From the NCBI GenBank assembly GCA_963169595.1, contig CAUJFM010000092.1, positions 1-18,893 on the forward strand: a stretch of DNA of 18,893 bases, in the 5' to 3' direction. A program made the translations under genes and the position numbers. This DNA comes from Bacteroidota bacterium. GTDB lineage: Bacteria > Bacteroidota > Bacteroidia > Flavobacteriales_F > PHOS-HE28. The notes beneath the pieces are model-generated. The model searched no databases and was not told the DNA's origin. It worked only from the letters and a program-made list of their open reading frames with translations. Of the stretch, positions 1 to 8,706 are shown piece by piece (position 1 is the stretch's first letter; each line of letters begins with the position of its first letter).

Positions 1-56
1 TCGCGGAAGGCCTCGCTGGGGTCGTCGATCAGGACACGGAATCGATAGATGCGCAT
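1..56 (-). CDS. pRiA4b ORF-3-like protein, N-terminal fragment (runs off the left edge)
   Basis: An ATG on the minus strand at 56-54 opens a frame that stays open to the window edge and gives 18 residues beginning MRIYRFRVLID and continuing DPSEAFR. This is the characteristic beginning of the plasmid pRiA4b ORF-3-like family (a Y-[KR]-F-[KR]-V-x-L-x-D start followed by an aromatic-Arg pair), which is common in Bacteroidota and also found as a passenger protein in some transposons. The family's biochemical role is not established. The gene is divergent from the DUF4139 gene, with 195 bp between the two starts. Only the first 18 codons are visible, so the family call rests on a short match. Confidence 0.5.
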   Translation of the reverse strand, partial: MRIYRFRVLIDDPSEAFR

Positions 57-251
57 GGCTTAAGCGGCGCAGGCGGACAAGTCCGGGTCAAGCCGATGTT
101 GTCCCTGCGTGACCGCGAAGCTAATCCGGTTGGACGGATCAACCCGGGAACGCCATTCCCTGTGCCAGCCGTACCGATGCCTGAACGGGTCTGTAGGCGG
201 TTGTGCGATCGGCTCGCGGGCCGCATCGTGCTGGTACAACAACCCTGTCCC
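57..251. other. Divergent intergenic region
   Basis: This stretch separates the pRiA4b-like gene (leftward) from the DUF4139 gene (rightward). The frame of the rightward gene is open back to position 96, but that extension is rich in Arg and Pro and would bury the obvious signal peptide, so I treat it as non-coding. A small perfect hairpin, CGGAC-aa-GTCCG, lies at 74-85. No convincing -7/-33 promoter pair was found. Confidence 0.35.
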
Positions 252-2213
252 ATGCGTATTCCGAAGTCCATCCCGATCTGGTGTCTGTTCCTGCTCGCAT
301 CATTCTCCCGAGCTGCGGAGGTGCCTGTCAAGTCCACTGTTTCGGCGGTCACGGTGTTCCGTTCCGGTGCGGAGGTGTCCCGGTCCGCCTCCGTGGAACT
401 TCCCAAGGGGACCAGCACCCTCGTGTTCGCCGCTTTAAGCGAGGAAGTGGATCCGGCCACCGTGCAGGTGAGCGGGACGGGGTCCTTCACGATACTGGGT
501 GTGCAGCATCGGCTGGACCAGGAGGAGAAGCCGGAGGACCAGGCTGAGGTCACTGCGATAAAGGCCCGGATCAAGGCCGTGGAGGCGGAGATCACCCGCG
601 AGAATGGCCTGCTGGCGGTGCTGGAGAAGGAGGACGCCCGCCTGGAGAAGAACACCAACATCGCCGGCGATCAAGGGCTGGGGCTGGAGCAATTGCGCAG
701 CGTGAACGACTACCTCCAGCAGCGGCAGGAGGCGATCGCCTTGAAGCGTATCGAACGGCAGGCCCGACTGGCCCAGTTGAACGAGCAGCTGGCGGAACTG
801 AAGTTGGACCTGGTGAAACGGGAGGGGCGGAAGCCTCGTCCCACGAGCCGTGTGCTGGTGGAGGTGAGCGCGGCCACCACCGTTCAGGCCACGGTGACGC
901 TCACCTACCAGGTGCGAAGCGCCGGCTGGTCGCCCACGTACGACATCCGGGTCACGGACATCACCAAGCCACTGCGCCTCAGCTACAAGGCCATGGTGTA
1001 CCAGAGCACCCAGGAGGATTGGTCCAAGGTGAAGCTCACCTTGAGCAGCGGCGAGCCCGACAAGGGCGCCCTGATGCCCGTGCTCTATCCCTGGCGCCTC
1101 GACTTCGGGCAGCCACCGCCGGCGCCGACCTCCGCCATGCCGTTCAACGCCAGTATCCGTGATGTGCGTGGTATCGTGCGCGACGCGGCTACCGGCGAGG
1201 TCCTTCCTTTTGTGACCGTCGCTCTACAGGATGCAAGCGGCAACACCATCAACGGCACCACCACCAGCATGGATGGTTACTATGCGATTGCCATTCCCCC
1301 AGAAGGCCGCCAGCTGCGGTTCACCTATGTAGGGTACACTGCGCAGACCGTGGCCATCAGCAGTGGCACACAGAACATCGCCTTGGCGGCCAATATGGTC
1401 GAGCTTCAGGAGGTCGTTGTCCAGCAACGCGGGGCTCGGTCAGAGGTCAGACAACTGAGCGCGATGAGCGTTACCCACGTTCCATCACGGCGCATACACC
1501 GTCGCGACATGGAGTCCATCGGCGGCGTTCCCGCGAACTACGGGGATGTGAGCGGAGGCGTGATCAACGCCACCACGGCAGTAGGGCAGCAGGCCGTGTA
1601 CCGCGCCACCACCTTCGCCTTTCCGATCGCGGTGCCTTACAGCATCCCTTCCGATGGACAGAACCACCTCGTGGCGATCTCCGAGAAGGAACTGGCCGGG
1701 AGCTACCGGTACTACTGCACCCCGAAACTGGATCCCGATGCCTTCCTCTTCGCGCAGGCTACGGGTTGGGAGGACCTTCATCTGCTCCCCGGCAGTGCGC
1801 ACATCTACTTCGAAGGCACCTACGTGGGGGAGAGCCTGCTCGACCTCACGGGCGTGGGCGATACGCTGGACATCAGCCTGGGGCGCGACAAGGGCGTCAG
1901 CGTGCAGCGGGTGAAGCGCAAGGACCTGAGCACGCGCCAGGTGCTCGGGAGCCGGCGGGTGGAGAGCGTGGGCTGGACGATCACCGTCCGCAACAACAAG
2001 GACCAGCCCATCGCCCTCACGATCACCGATCATTATCCGGTGCCCGTTCGCAACGAGATCGAGGTGCGCCTGGATGAGGCCGGCGGCGCCATCGTGGATA
2101 CAGAAAAGGGCTTCCTCACCTGGCGGATGGACCTGCAGCCCCGTGCCGATCGCAGCCTGCCGTTCGGCTACAGCGTCAAGGTGCCCAAGGAACGACAGGT
2201 GGTGCTGGAGTGA
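252..2213 (+). CDS. DUF4140/DUF4139 (MuiA-like) secreted protein with a nested CarboxypepD_reg / TonB-plug-like module
   Basis: The predicted product has 653 residues and starts with a signal peptide (MRIPKSIPIWCLFLLASFSRAA). This is why the ATG at 252 is preferred over the in-frame ATG at 96. Residues about 25-90 match the DUF4140 N-terminal domain, residues 90-200 are a charged Glu/Lys/Arg/Leu-rich coiled coil, and residues from about 200 are DUF4139 (SAGWSPTYDIRV is a signature-like stretch). DUF4139 is interrupted at about residues 297-445 by a carboxypeptidase regulatory-like beta-sandwich (VRGIVRDAATGEVLPFVTV, then SMDGYYAIAIP), a VELQEVVV linker and a segment resembling a TonB-receptor plug (YGDVSGGVINATT). 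DUF4139 then resumes and runs to the end. Family members are called mucoidy-inhibitor MuiA-like, but their molecular function is unknown. The likely location is periplasmic or envelope. The next gene converges on it with 4 bp between the stops. Confidence 0.82.
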   Translation: MRIPKSIPIWCLFLLASFSRAAEVPVKSTVSAVTVFRSGAEVSRSASVELPKGTSTLVFAALSEEVDPATVQVSGTGSFTILGVQHRLDQEEKPEDQAEVTAIKARIKAVEAEITRENGLLAVLEKEDARLEKNTNIAGDQGLGLEQLRSVNDYLQQRQEAIALKRIERQARLAQLNEQLAELKLDLVKREGRKPRPTSRVLVEVSAATTVQATVTLTYQVRSAGWSPTYDIRVTDITKPLRLSYKAMVYQSTQEDWSKVKLTLSSGEPDKGALMPVLYPWRLDFGQPPPAPTSAMPFNASIRDVRGIVRDAATGEVLPFVTVALQDASGNTINGTTTSMDGYYAIAIPPEGRQLRFTYVGYTAQTVAISSGTQNIALAANMVELQEVVVQQRGARSEVRQLSAMSVTHVPSRRIHRRDMESIGGVPANYGDVSGGVINATTAVGQQAVYRATTFAFPIAVPYSIPSDGQNHLVAISEKELAGSYRYYCTPKLDPDAFLFAQATGWEDLHLLPGSAHIYFEGTYVGESLLDLTGVGDTLDISLGRDKGVSVQRVKRKDLSTRQVLGSRRVESVGWTITVRNNKDQPIALTITDHYPVPVRNEIEVRLDEAGGAIVDTEKGFLTWRMDLQPRADRSLPFGYSVKVPKERQVVLE

Positions 2214-2217
2214 TCGA

Positions 2218-3249
2218 TCACCGGGCCACGCTCACAGGTACGAGCGGCTGTCCCGGGAGCCTCAGCCAGTAGCTGCCTGCGGGAAGACCGCTCACCTGGA
2301 AGCGTAGGGGGCTTTGTGCGGGCATGGCCCCACGCAGCACCTCACGCCCCGTCACATCCATCAACTTCCACTTCCCATCATTCAAGGACATCGGGATATC
2401 CACCGTCACCTCCTCGCTGGCTGGCATCGGATACACCCGTGGTGAGCGGTGGCCGGCATGGTCCTCCACACCGGTGATGATGAAGGGTTCCGAAGGCACC
2501 GAGCAATCCACGGCATAGGTGGCCTCGACGGTGTAGGTCCCGGGAGCGGTGGGGGTGATGCAGGCTGAGGAGCCGGGAAGGGCTTCCCCGTTCAGGAACC
2601 ACTGGTGGTCTACACCGGCGGGTACCGCGCACAACTGGTCATCGTTCTGCTCGATGACCGGCTGGGTGGGCTCCATGAACTCCAACGAGACCTCCACACC
2701 AAGGGACATGATGAACTCGGGACAGACCGAAGGCGCACCCGATCCACTGTAATTGCCGCTCGACGTGACCTCCAGGATGCTTGCGGTCTCACCCGGGATG
2801 ACCACACCGTTGTTGGTCCAAGTGATGTTGTTCGTCATGCTGAACACCAGGAGCACGGTATCACCCAGGCAATGGTGGGCCACGCCATTGCCATCGACGA
2901 AGAGCGGTTCATCCCCGGAATGGATCACGTAGGGCGGTAGGAAGGCCCAACCATCCACCAGCACACCGGGAGACATCTCGGTGCATCCGTTAAGCGTGGC
3001 CTCCACCGTGAAGGTGTAGCCCGCATCGTTGAACTGGTCCACAGCCAAGGTCTGGCCTGTGGCGTTGGGGATCAACTCACCTTCCTTGTACCATTGATAG
3101 GCATCATAGGCCTGCGTGGTGAGCACGGCCTGCTCGTTGGGGCAGAGGATCAGGTCCGTAGGGGAGATGGTGGGATCGAACGGACATTGGGCCGAGGCGT
3201 GCAGGCCGATGCCGACCAGAAGTGGCGTGATGGCACGGAGGGAGTTCAT
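2218..3249 (-). CDS. T9SS type A sorting-domain protein with Ig/PKD-like modules
   Basis: The product has 343 residues and begins with a signal peptide (MNSLRAITPLLVGIGLHASAQ). At least two Ig/PKD-like modules follow, recognisable by the repeated patterns YQWYKEGELIPNATG and HQWFLNGEALPGSS followed by GTYTVEA and a Cys. The last 75 or so residues (YPMPASEEVTVDI, DVTGREVLRG, LPAGSYWLRL) form the C-terminal domain that directs export through the type IX secretion system, with later cleavage and attachment or release at the cell surface. No catalytic domain is visible, so it may be an adhesin or structural surface protein. It is transcribed convergently with the DUF4139 gene and divergently from the hydrolase gene. 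The same Ig-like module occurs near the C-terminus of the VCBS protein at 4835-8254. Confidence 0.85.
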   Translation of the reverse strand: MNSLRAITPLLVGIGLHASAQCPFDPTISPTDLILCPNEQAVLTTQAYDAYQWYKEGELIPNATGQTLAVDQFNDAGYTFTVEATLNGCTEMSPGVLVDGWAFLPPYVIHSGDEPLFVDGNGVAHHCLGDTVLLVFSMTNNITWTNNGVVIPGETASILEVTSSGNYSGSGAPSVCPEFIMSLGVEVSLEFMEPTQPVIEQNDDQLCAVPAGVDHQWFLNGEALPGSSACITPTAPGTYTVEATYAVDCSVPSEPFIITGVEDHAGHRSPRVYPMPASEEVTVDIPMSLNDGKWKLMDVTGREVLRGAMPAQSPLRFQVSGLPAGSYWLRLPGQPLVPVSVAR

Positions 3250-3410
3250 GATCCTTAGGGTAAGCTGTTACGTTGCTGTGACGCCCATGGCGCGCCTGAA
3301 GTTACTACCCAGTGACGAGTGGGGGATCCGTTCATGGATGGTGACACGGGCGGTGATGAAGATCCATGAACGGCGAGCCAGGAGCGCTTCCCTGCGTCGA
3401 CCTTCGCCAT

Positions 3411-4751
3411 ATGCGCAACATGCAGACCCTCTTGTTCATTGGCAGCATCATACTGACCAGCCTTCCAAGCCACGCCCAGCTCCTGGAACGGAAAGGAGCG
3501 CTCGGCGCCCGCTTGGAACCCGTATCCGAAGGCCAGGGTGTGCGAGTGGTGGAAGTACTACCCGGGGGCACTGCCGCGCAAGTGGGGCTGCAGGCCAAGG
3601 ATGTGCTCATACAGGTGAACGAACGACCGGTGAGCACCGTACCTGAACTGGTGAAGGACATCGGCACCTGGCGGGCCGGGCAACCGGTCCATCTGAAGGT
3701 CATACGGAACGACCGCCCGCGCACCCTGAAAGGCCGTGTAGTGGGACGACCGATGGAGACCTCGGACCAGGGCAGCGTCATCTATGGGGAAGTGCCCTTT
3801 GACGGTGGAGCGCTACGGAGCATCCTGGTGCTACCTAAGGGAGTGGAACGGCCGCCCGTGATCCTCTGGGTGCCCGGCGTGGGCTGTTACTCCCAGGACT
3901 TCGGTAGTTCCCCGCGTTCGCCCTACAAGCAATGGGTGGAAGGCATCGTGGCCCAGGGGATCGCCGTGTTCCGGGTGGAGAAGCCGGGCATGGGCGACAG
4001 CCGCAACACCACACCCTGTGCAGGCATGGACCTGGACCACGAGGTCGCCGCCTACCAGGCCGCATTGCTCCACCTGCGACAGCTCCCCCAGATCGATCCC
4101 GAGCGCATCTATCTCTACGGCCATTCCATGGGTGTGCTCACGGCACCGTTGGTGGCTGAGGCGGCACCCGTGGCAGGCCTCATGGCGTGGGGTGGCGTGG
4201 CCACCAGTTGGTTCGAGTATGAAGTGCGTCTACTACGTGACCAGCAAGCGCTGGAGGGGAAGGACCTGGTGGCCATCGAGGCCGATGTGCGCCGGAAGCT
4301 GCCCGTGCTCACTGCCTTCTACCTGGACCAACGGACCCCGGAGGAGCTGGGCCGGGAACCGGGGCTCACCGCCGCCTTGTCCGAGTACACGGATGGCACG
4401 CTCTGGCATGGCTTGATGCACTATAGCTTCTTCCACGACCTGGGCCGGCTGGACATCCTGGCCAATTACCGCAAGCTGTCATGCCCCGTGCTCACCTTGG
4501 CCGGTGAGTTCGATCTGCATGCCATCGACACTCAATGGGCAGTCACCATCGCCGATGCGGTGAACGCTGTGCGTCCCGGAGCAGCGGAAAGTCAGGTGGT
4601 CCGGTCCACCACGCACCACTACCACACCGTGCCCTCCATGGCCGACTATGTGGCCATGCAGGCGGATGGCCGCATGGATGACGCCTACATGGCCGAGCAC
4701 TTCAATAGCGAGGTGCCCAAGCTGGTGGCCGCCTGGGTGCGGAGGCATTGA
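3411..4751 (+). CDS. Secreted PDZ plus alpha/beta-hydrolase fold protein
   Basis: The product is 446 residues from the ATG at 3411, chosen because MRNMQTLLFIGSIILTSLPSHAQ is a good signal peptide; an ATG at 3420 is an alternative. Residues about 25-110 are a PDZ domain (VRVVEVLPGGTAAQVGL, then DVLIQVNERPV). The rest is an alpha/beta hydrolase. The nucleophile elbow GHSMG places the catalytic Ser at 239, the GEFDLHA strand end suggests Asp368, and the THHYHT segment supplies the His (402, 403 or 405). This gives a complete triad. Members of this fold hydrolyse esters or peptides; the substrate cannot be told from sequence. PDZ domains usually bind peptide C-termini, so it may act on or scaffold to envelope proteins. 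A TAnnTTCG-like box (GACCTTCG, 3399-3406) sits immediately upstream. Confidence 0.85.
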   Translation: MRNMQTLLFIGSIILTSLPSHAQLLERKGALGARLEPVSEGQGVRVVEVLPGGTAAQVGLQAKDVLIQVNERPVSTVPELVKDIGTWRAGQPVHLKVIRNDRPRTLKGRVVGRPMETSDQGSVIYGEVPFDGGALRSILVLPKGVERPPVILWVPGVGCYSQDFGSSPRSPYKQWVEGIVAQGIAVFRVEKPGMGDSRNTTPCAGMDLDHEVAAYQAALLHLRQLPQIDPERIYLYGHSMGVLTAPLVAEAAPVAGLMAWGGVATSWFEYEVRLLRDQQALEGKDLVAIEADVRRKLPVLTAFYLDQRTPEELGREPGLTAALSEYTDGTLWHGLMHYSFFHDLGRLDILANYRKLSCPVLTLAGEFDLHAIDTQWAVTIADAVNAVRPGAAESQVVRSTTHHYHTVPSMADYVAMQADGRMDDAYMAEHFNSEVPKLVAAWVRRH

Positions 4752-4820
4752 GCCGGGCCACGCCGGATCGGTGAGAGGGACCATGGGCTCGATCCGGCAA
4801 CCGGCCGGTAGAGAACTTCC

Positions 4821-4828
4821 TACGTTCG
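4821..4828 (+). promoter_or_regulatory. Candidate Bacteroidetes-type -7 element (TACGTTCG)
   Basis: TACGTTCG matches the Bacteroidetes -7 consensus TAnnTTTG at all but one base. It ends 6 bp before the ATG at 4835, implying a transcript with almost no leader. No TTG -33 element is seen at the usual 17-21 bp upstream. It belongs to a recurring TAnnTTCG/A set in this window. Confidence 0.35.
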
Positions 4829-4834
4829 TGTCCC

Positions 4835-7800
4835 ATGAATCACGCGATCCGGAACCTCATCCTCCCAGCGCTTCTTCCCGTGCTCGGTACAGGAGCTGGT
4901 CTCATCCCTGCCGATGGTCTGGCCCAGGGCTACCGCACCGAGCTGATCTCGCACACCACACTGGACCTCGTGGTGACCGATCTGGACGAGGATGGCGACC
5001 TCGATCTGGTGACCGGCGGGTTGCGGAACGTGGTGTGGTACGAGAACGAAGGGAACGCGCTGTTCACCAAGCACACCATCAGCCACGATGCCCAGGAGGC
5101 GCAGCAGGTGCTGGTGCTCGACCTGGACCAGGACGGCCACAAGGACCTGGTGGTGGCCGATATGGCCGCCAACCGCATCCTCTACTACCGCAACAACGGC
5201 GACCTCACCTTCGATCGCACCTTCCTCTACATCGGCACTGGCGGCGTGAGCGGCATTGGCGTATCCGACATGGATGGCGATGGCGACCTGGACATCGCCT
5301 GCGCCGCCTTCACCACCAACAAGGTCTACTGGCTGCGCAATGAGGGCGGCTTCGCCTTCACCCCGATCGACATTGCCACGGGTATGACCGGTGCAGCTCG
5401 CATCCTGCTCCACGATGTTGATCACGATGGCGATACGGATGTGATCGCCGCCATGCAGACCGCCGGTACCATCCGCCTCTTCCGGAACGATGGCGCAGGA
5501 GCCTTCACCAACGAGCTGCTGCTCACCACCAGCACACCGCGCAGCATCAAGCTGGCCGATGTGGACCAGGACGGCCGGCAGGATGTGCTGTACGCCGGAA
5601 CGGGCGGCGCCGGCTACCTGCGCAGCACGGGCACGGCGTTCACCCAGCAGCAGATATACAGCTACAACGGCGTTCGGGGCCTCGGTGTGGCCGACCTCAC
5701 GGGCGATGGGTACAACGATCTGATCGTGGCCGACTATGCCGAGGACCGCATCACCTGGAGCGCCCAGAACCCCGTCACCGGCGCCTTCACGGGCATGGGC
5801 GGCGGAACGCTCGACACCTGGTTGAACTACGCCTCCATCGTGCACGGCGCCGACTTCGATGGTGACGGCGTGAACGATGTGCTGGCGGCATCGAGCTTCG
5901 ACATCCGCATTTACCTGCATCCCGGCAACCCGCCCGACCAGCGCCTACTGGTGAACCGGTATCTCGGGGATGCGCGCGGCATCGACCACGGCGACCTGGA
6001 CGGCGACGGTGATGTGGACATGATGGCCCTGGGCCAGCTCTACATCAACTGGTACGAGAATGACGGCGACGGCCACATGATCCCGCGGATCGCCAGCGAG
6101 GGCATCGGACGCATCACCATCAACGGCGGCGTGGACCTGAAGCTGGTGGACCTGGACGGCGATGGGGACCTGGATGCCGTGCTCACCGAAAGCCTCGGCA
6201 ACCGGGTGACCTGGCTCGACAACAACGGGAACGGGACCTTCACCAAGCGCCTCGTGACCGGCCACCAAGCTGCCTACTCGTGCGATCCGGTCGATTTCGA
6301 CAATGACGGCGACATCGATGTGGTGGTGACGAGCGTGATGGGCGATGACAATGTGTACTGGTACGAGAATAACGGCACCCAGAGCTTCACGCAGCGGCCC
6401 ATCCTGTTGAGCTATGCCGATCCCTTCGAGGCGCGGGCCCTGGACTATGACAACGATGGCGACATGGACGTGGTGGTGGCCTGCCATTCCAACCTGGCCC
6501 AGAACGGCAAGGTGGTGCTGTGCCGCAACAACGGCAGTAACACCTTTACGGTGCAGGAGCTGGATGGCGCCGCGCCCATGGCTACTTCGGTATTCTGGGT
6601 GGACCTTGACCAGGATGGTCATATGGATGTGCTGTCCACCACCGGCGGCGACGACCGCGTGAACTGGTACCGCAGCAACGGGGCGTCCATCCCCTCGTTC
6701 ACCAAATCCGTGATCCAGTACGGCATGGGCTACGCCACCTATGTGGTGGCCGAGGACCTGGACGGTGACGGCGATGTGGACGTGGTGGTCTCGTGCCTCG
6801 ACGACCGCAACGTGAACTGGCTGGAGAACAATGGCTCCGAGGTCTTCACCCGTCATCTGCTCGCGCGCAACGTGTTCAATAGCCAGTTCGTGGGTGCGGG
6901 CGACATCACCGGGGATGGCGTACCGGAGATCTACGCCACCGACATGGAGGCCGAGGCCGTGCACCTCTACCACCGCACAGGCATCAACTATGAAGTGGTG
7001 GTAGGACCGGAGCCGCAGCCCTGCCACGACCTCTTCATCAGTGAGATGGTGCACTACCCCGGCGACATCGCCCGGGCCATCGAGATCTATAATCCGCGTT
7101 CGGTGCCGGTGGACCTGACCGGTTACGCGCTGCGCTTCTACCCGAACGGCCAGCATACCTACGATGCGACCCTGCTCAGCGGGGTGATCCAGCCGGGGGA
7201 TGTGCGCGTGTATGTGGCACCGAACTACGCCACCAATATCAACACCTACGCCGACCAGATCACCGACCTGTGGTTCGATGGGCAGGAGACCATCGTGCTG
7301 GTGAACGGCGACACACCCATCGACATCATCGGCCGGGTGGGCGACTATTTCGAGGACGACAACTACTGGTTCAATAACGGAGTGGGCACGTTCTACACCG
7401 TGTTGGTACGCAAGCCCACTATCGATCGCGGGGATGTGGACGGTACGGACCCCTTCCTGCCCGATGTGGAGTGGATCGCGTACCCGGTGAACGACTACAG
7501 CCACCTGGGCAGCCACACGGCTCCCTGCGCGGCGGTCTGCACGCCCACGATCGGTCTTTCCGCGCCCGCGGGTCCTTACTGTGCGGGAGATGACATCACC
7601 ATCACGGCGAGCGTCACGAACGCAGGCACGGCTCCTGCCTACCAGTGGACCGTGAACGATATCCCTGTCGGGGGCAGCGGTCCCAGCTACACCATCAACG
7701 GGCTCACGGGGAGTGCCTTGGTGCGCTGCACGCTGGAAGGCGATGCCACCTGTGCCACGGCCTCCAGTGTGCCGAGCGCACCGTTGCTCCTTCAGGTGGC

Positions 7801-8254
7801 CGAAGTGCCGGCCCCGGTGGCCAGCATCACCGGCAACCTGGTAACAGCCAGCCCGGTACCGGGTGCCACGTATCAATGGTACCTCAATGGCGATGTCCTA
7901 CCCGGCGGCGGAGCGGCCAGCGTGACGGTATCCGTACCTGGGGATTACACCGTGGTGGCCACCGTCAACGGCTGTGCATCGGAGGTGTCCAACACGGTCA
8001 CCTTCGACATCAACACAGGCCTTTGGATGGGCGAGGTGCCTGCCTTCAGCATGGCACCGAACCCCACGGACGGCCCGCTTACCATCCGCACCGAAATGGC
8101 CATTGATCTGGTGGAGGTGTGGAATGCGGTGGGGCAGAAGGTCATGGAGCAGCACAGTCCGGTGCTCGATCTATCACCGCTGACTCCAGGAGTGTACCAA
8201 GTGGTCGTGCTGTTCAAAGGGCAGCGCTGGCAGGCACGCATCGTGCGGCGTTGA
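4835..8254 (+). CDS. Large T9SS-exported VCBS/FG-GAP repeat protein with lamin-tail-like domain
   Basis: The product has 1139 residues with an N-terminal signal peptide ending around GLAQG. Residues about 30-705 hold 14 recognisable D-x-D-x-DGD-x-D type repeats (for example DLDEDGDLDLV, DMDGDGDLDIA, DYDNDGDMDVV), the Ca-binding core of VCBS/FG-GAP beta-propeller blades; 14 is compatible with two seven-bladed propellers. Residues about 729-800 resemble a lamin-tail domain (LFISEMVHYPGD, IEIYNPRSVPVDLTGYAL). An Ig/PKD-like region follows (YQWYLNGDVLPGG), then a type A T9SS sorting domain from about residue 1070 (FSMAPNPTDGPLTI, LTPGVYQVVVLF). It is probably a surface or released protein; adhesion or polymer binding is an inference from repeat type only. 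A candidate promoter box lies at 4821-4828 and a terminator at 8275-8308. Confidence 0.88.
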   Translation: MNHAIRNLILPALLPVLGTGAGLIPADGLAQGYRTELISHTTLDLVVTDLDEDGDLDLVTGGLRNVVWYENEGNALFTKHTISHDAQEAQQVLVLDLDQDGHKDLVVADMAANRILYYRNNGDLTFDRTFLYIGTGGVSGIGVSDMDGDGDLDIACAAFTTNKVYWLRNEGGFAFTPIDIATGMTGAARILLHDVDHDGDTDVIAAMQTAGTIRLFRNDGAGAFTNELLLTTSTPRSIKLADVDQDGRQDVLYAGTGGAGYLRSTGTAFTQQQIYSYNGVRGLGVADLTGDGYNDLIVADYAEDRITWSAQNPVTGAFTGMGGGTLDTWLNYASIVHGADFDGDGVNDVLAASSFDIRIYLHPGNPPDQRLLVNRYLGDARGIDHGDLDGDGDVDMMALGQLYINWYENDGDGHMIPRIASEGIGRITINGGVDLKLVDLDGDGDLDAVLTESLGNRVTWLDNNGNGTFTKRLVTGHQAAYSCDPVDFDNDGDIDVVVTSVMGDDNVYWYENNGTQSFTQRPILLSYADPFEARALDYDNDGDMDVVVACHSNLAQNGKVVLCRNNGSNTFTVQELDGAAPMATSVFWVDLDQDGHMDVLSTTGGDDRVNWYRSNGASIPSFTKSVIQYGMGYATYVVAEDLDGDGDVDVVVSCLDDRNVNWLENNGSEVFTRHLLARNVFNSQFVGAGDITGDGVPEIYATDMEAEAVHLYHRTGINYEVVVGPEPQPCHDLFISEMVHYPGDIARAIEIYNPRSVPVDLTGYALRFYPNGQHTYDATLLSGVIQPGDVRVYVAPNYATNINTYADQITDLWFDGQETIVLVNGDTPIDIIGRVGDYFEDDNYWFNNGVGTFYTVLVRKPTIDRGDVDGTDPFLPDVEWIAYPVNDYSHLGSHTAPCAAVCTPTIGLSAPAGPYCAGDDITITASVTNAGTAPAYQWTVNDIPVGGSGPSYTINGLTGSALVRCTLEGDATCATASSVPSAPLLLQVAEVPAPVASITGNLVTASPVPGATYQWYLNGDVLPGGGAASVTVSVPGDYTVVATVNGCASEVSNTVTFDINTGLWMGEVPAFSMAPNPTDGPLTIRTEMAIDLVEVWNAVGQKVMEQHSPVLDLSPLTPGVYQVVVLFKGQRWQARIVRR

Positions 8255-8274
8255 GGTTACAGCATCCCGCACGT

Positions 8275-8308
8275 GAAGGCCTGCTCCCGTAATGGGGGCA
8301 GGCCCTTC
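8275..8308. terminator. Bidirectional hairpin terminator between convergent genes
   Basis: GAAGGCCTGCTCCC and GGGGGCAGGCCCTTC pair around a GTAAT loop, giving a near-perfect stem of about 14 bp with one bulge and one mismatch. It lies between the stop of the VCBS gene (8254, rightward) and the stop of the MmcQ/YjbR gene (8322, leftward), so it can serve both. The T-tract is weak (CTTTG), as often in GC-rich Bacteroidota. Confidence 0.65.
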
Positions 8309-8321
8309 GCTTTGTACAAGA

Positions 8322-8651
8322 TCAACGGGCGCCGGCCTTGCGCAGCGCTTCACCCACGCCCAAGTGGAACAACCGCAGGTCAGTGCGCTCCAGTTCCATG
8401 AACGTGGCACCATTCGCCCCCCATTTGTTGGCCAAGGGAATGAACACGGATGGGTGCTGCTCATGCAGTGTGGCCTGTTGCTCCCGATCAAGCATCAGCA
8501 CGGCACGTTGATCATTGAGCCGCAGGGTGAGGAAGATGTTGGTGGGACGGCCTTTGGCGTTCGTGGCCCGGTAGGCGGGCCGGCCGAAATGATCGTGCTC
8601 CGTGATGCCGGGCATGGCAAGCAGGAGGTCACGGGCGGTCGCTGCATCCAT
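8322..8651 (-). CDS. MmcQ/YjbR family protein
   Basis: The product is 109 residues from the ATG at 8651-8649. A longer frame begins at 8723, but it overlaps the upstream methyltransferase gene and its extra 24 residues look unlike the family. The sequence shows the family's pattern of an N-terminal helix (ARDLLLAMPGITEHDHFGRPAYRA), then strands with an NIFLTLRLND core, a ML-DREQQ segment and a C-terminal DLRLFHLGVGEALRKA helix. The fold is a small cyclophilin-like/double-wing DNA-binding type; a few homologues bind DNA in vitro but the role of the family is unresolved. It is the last gene of the leftward cluster, 55 bp after the methyltransferase stop, and ends at the shared terminator. Confidence 0.75.
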   Translation of the reverse strand: MDAATARDLLLAMPGITEHDHFGRPAYRATNAKGRPTNIFLTLRLNDQRAVLMLDREQQATLHEQHPSVFIPLANKWGANGATFMELERTDLRLFHLGVGEALRKAGAR

Positions 8652-8706
8652 GGTGGTAAAGGTCAGGAACCAGGTCGGATGGCGATCAGCATGACCGGAC
8701 CTTCCG

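Noticed and set aside
4820..5920. Open frame of 366 codons on the minus strand
   Set aside because: Antisense to the first VCBS repeats; no family features, and it overlaps the signal peptide region of the real gene.
5945..7876. Open frame of 643 codons on the minus strand, opposite the VCBS gene
   Set aside because: It is the antisense of repeated GAT/GAC-GGC-rich codons in a high-GC gene. The product is His/Val/Gly-rich with no recognisable domain or signal peptide, and the plus-strand product has clear domains throughout.
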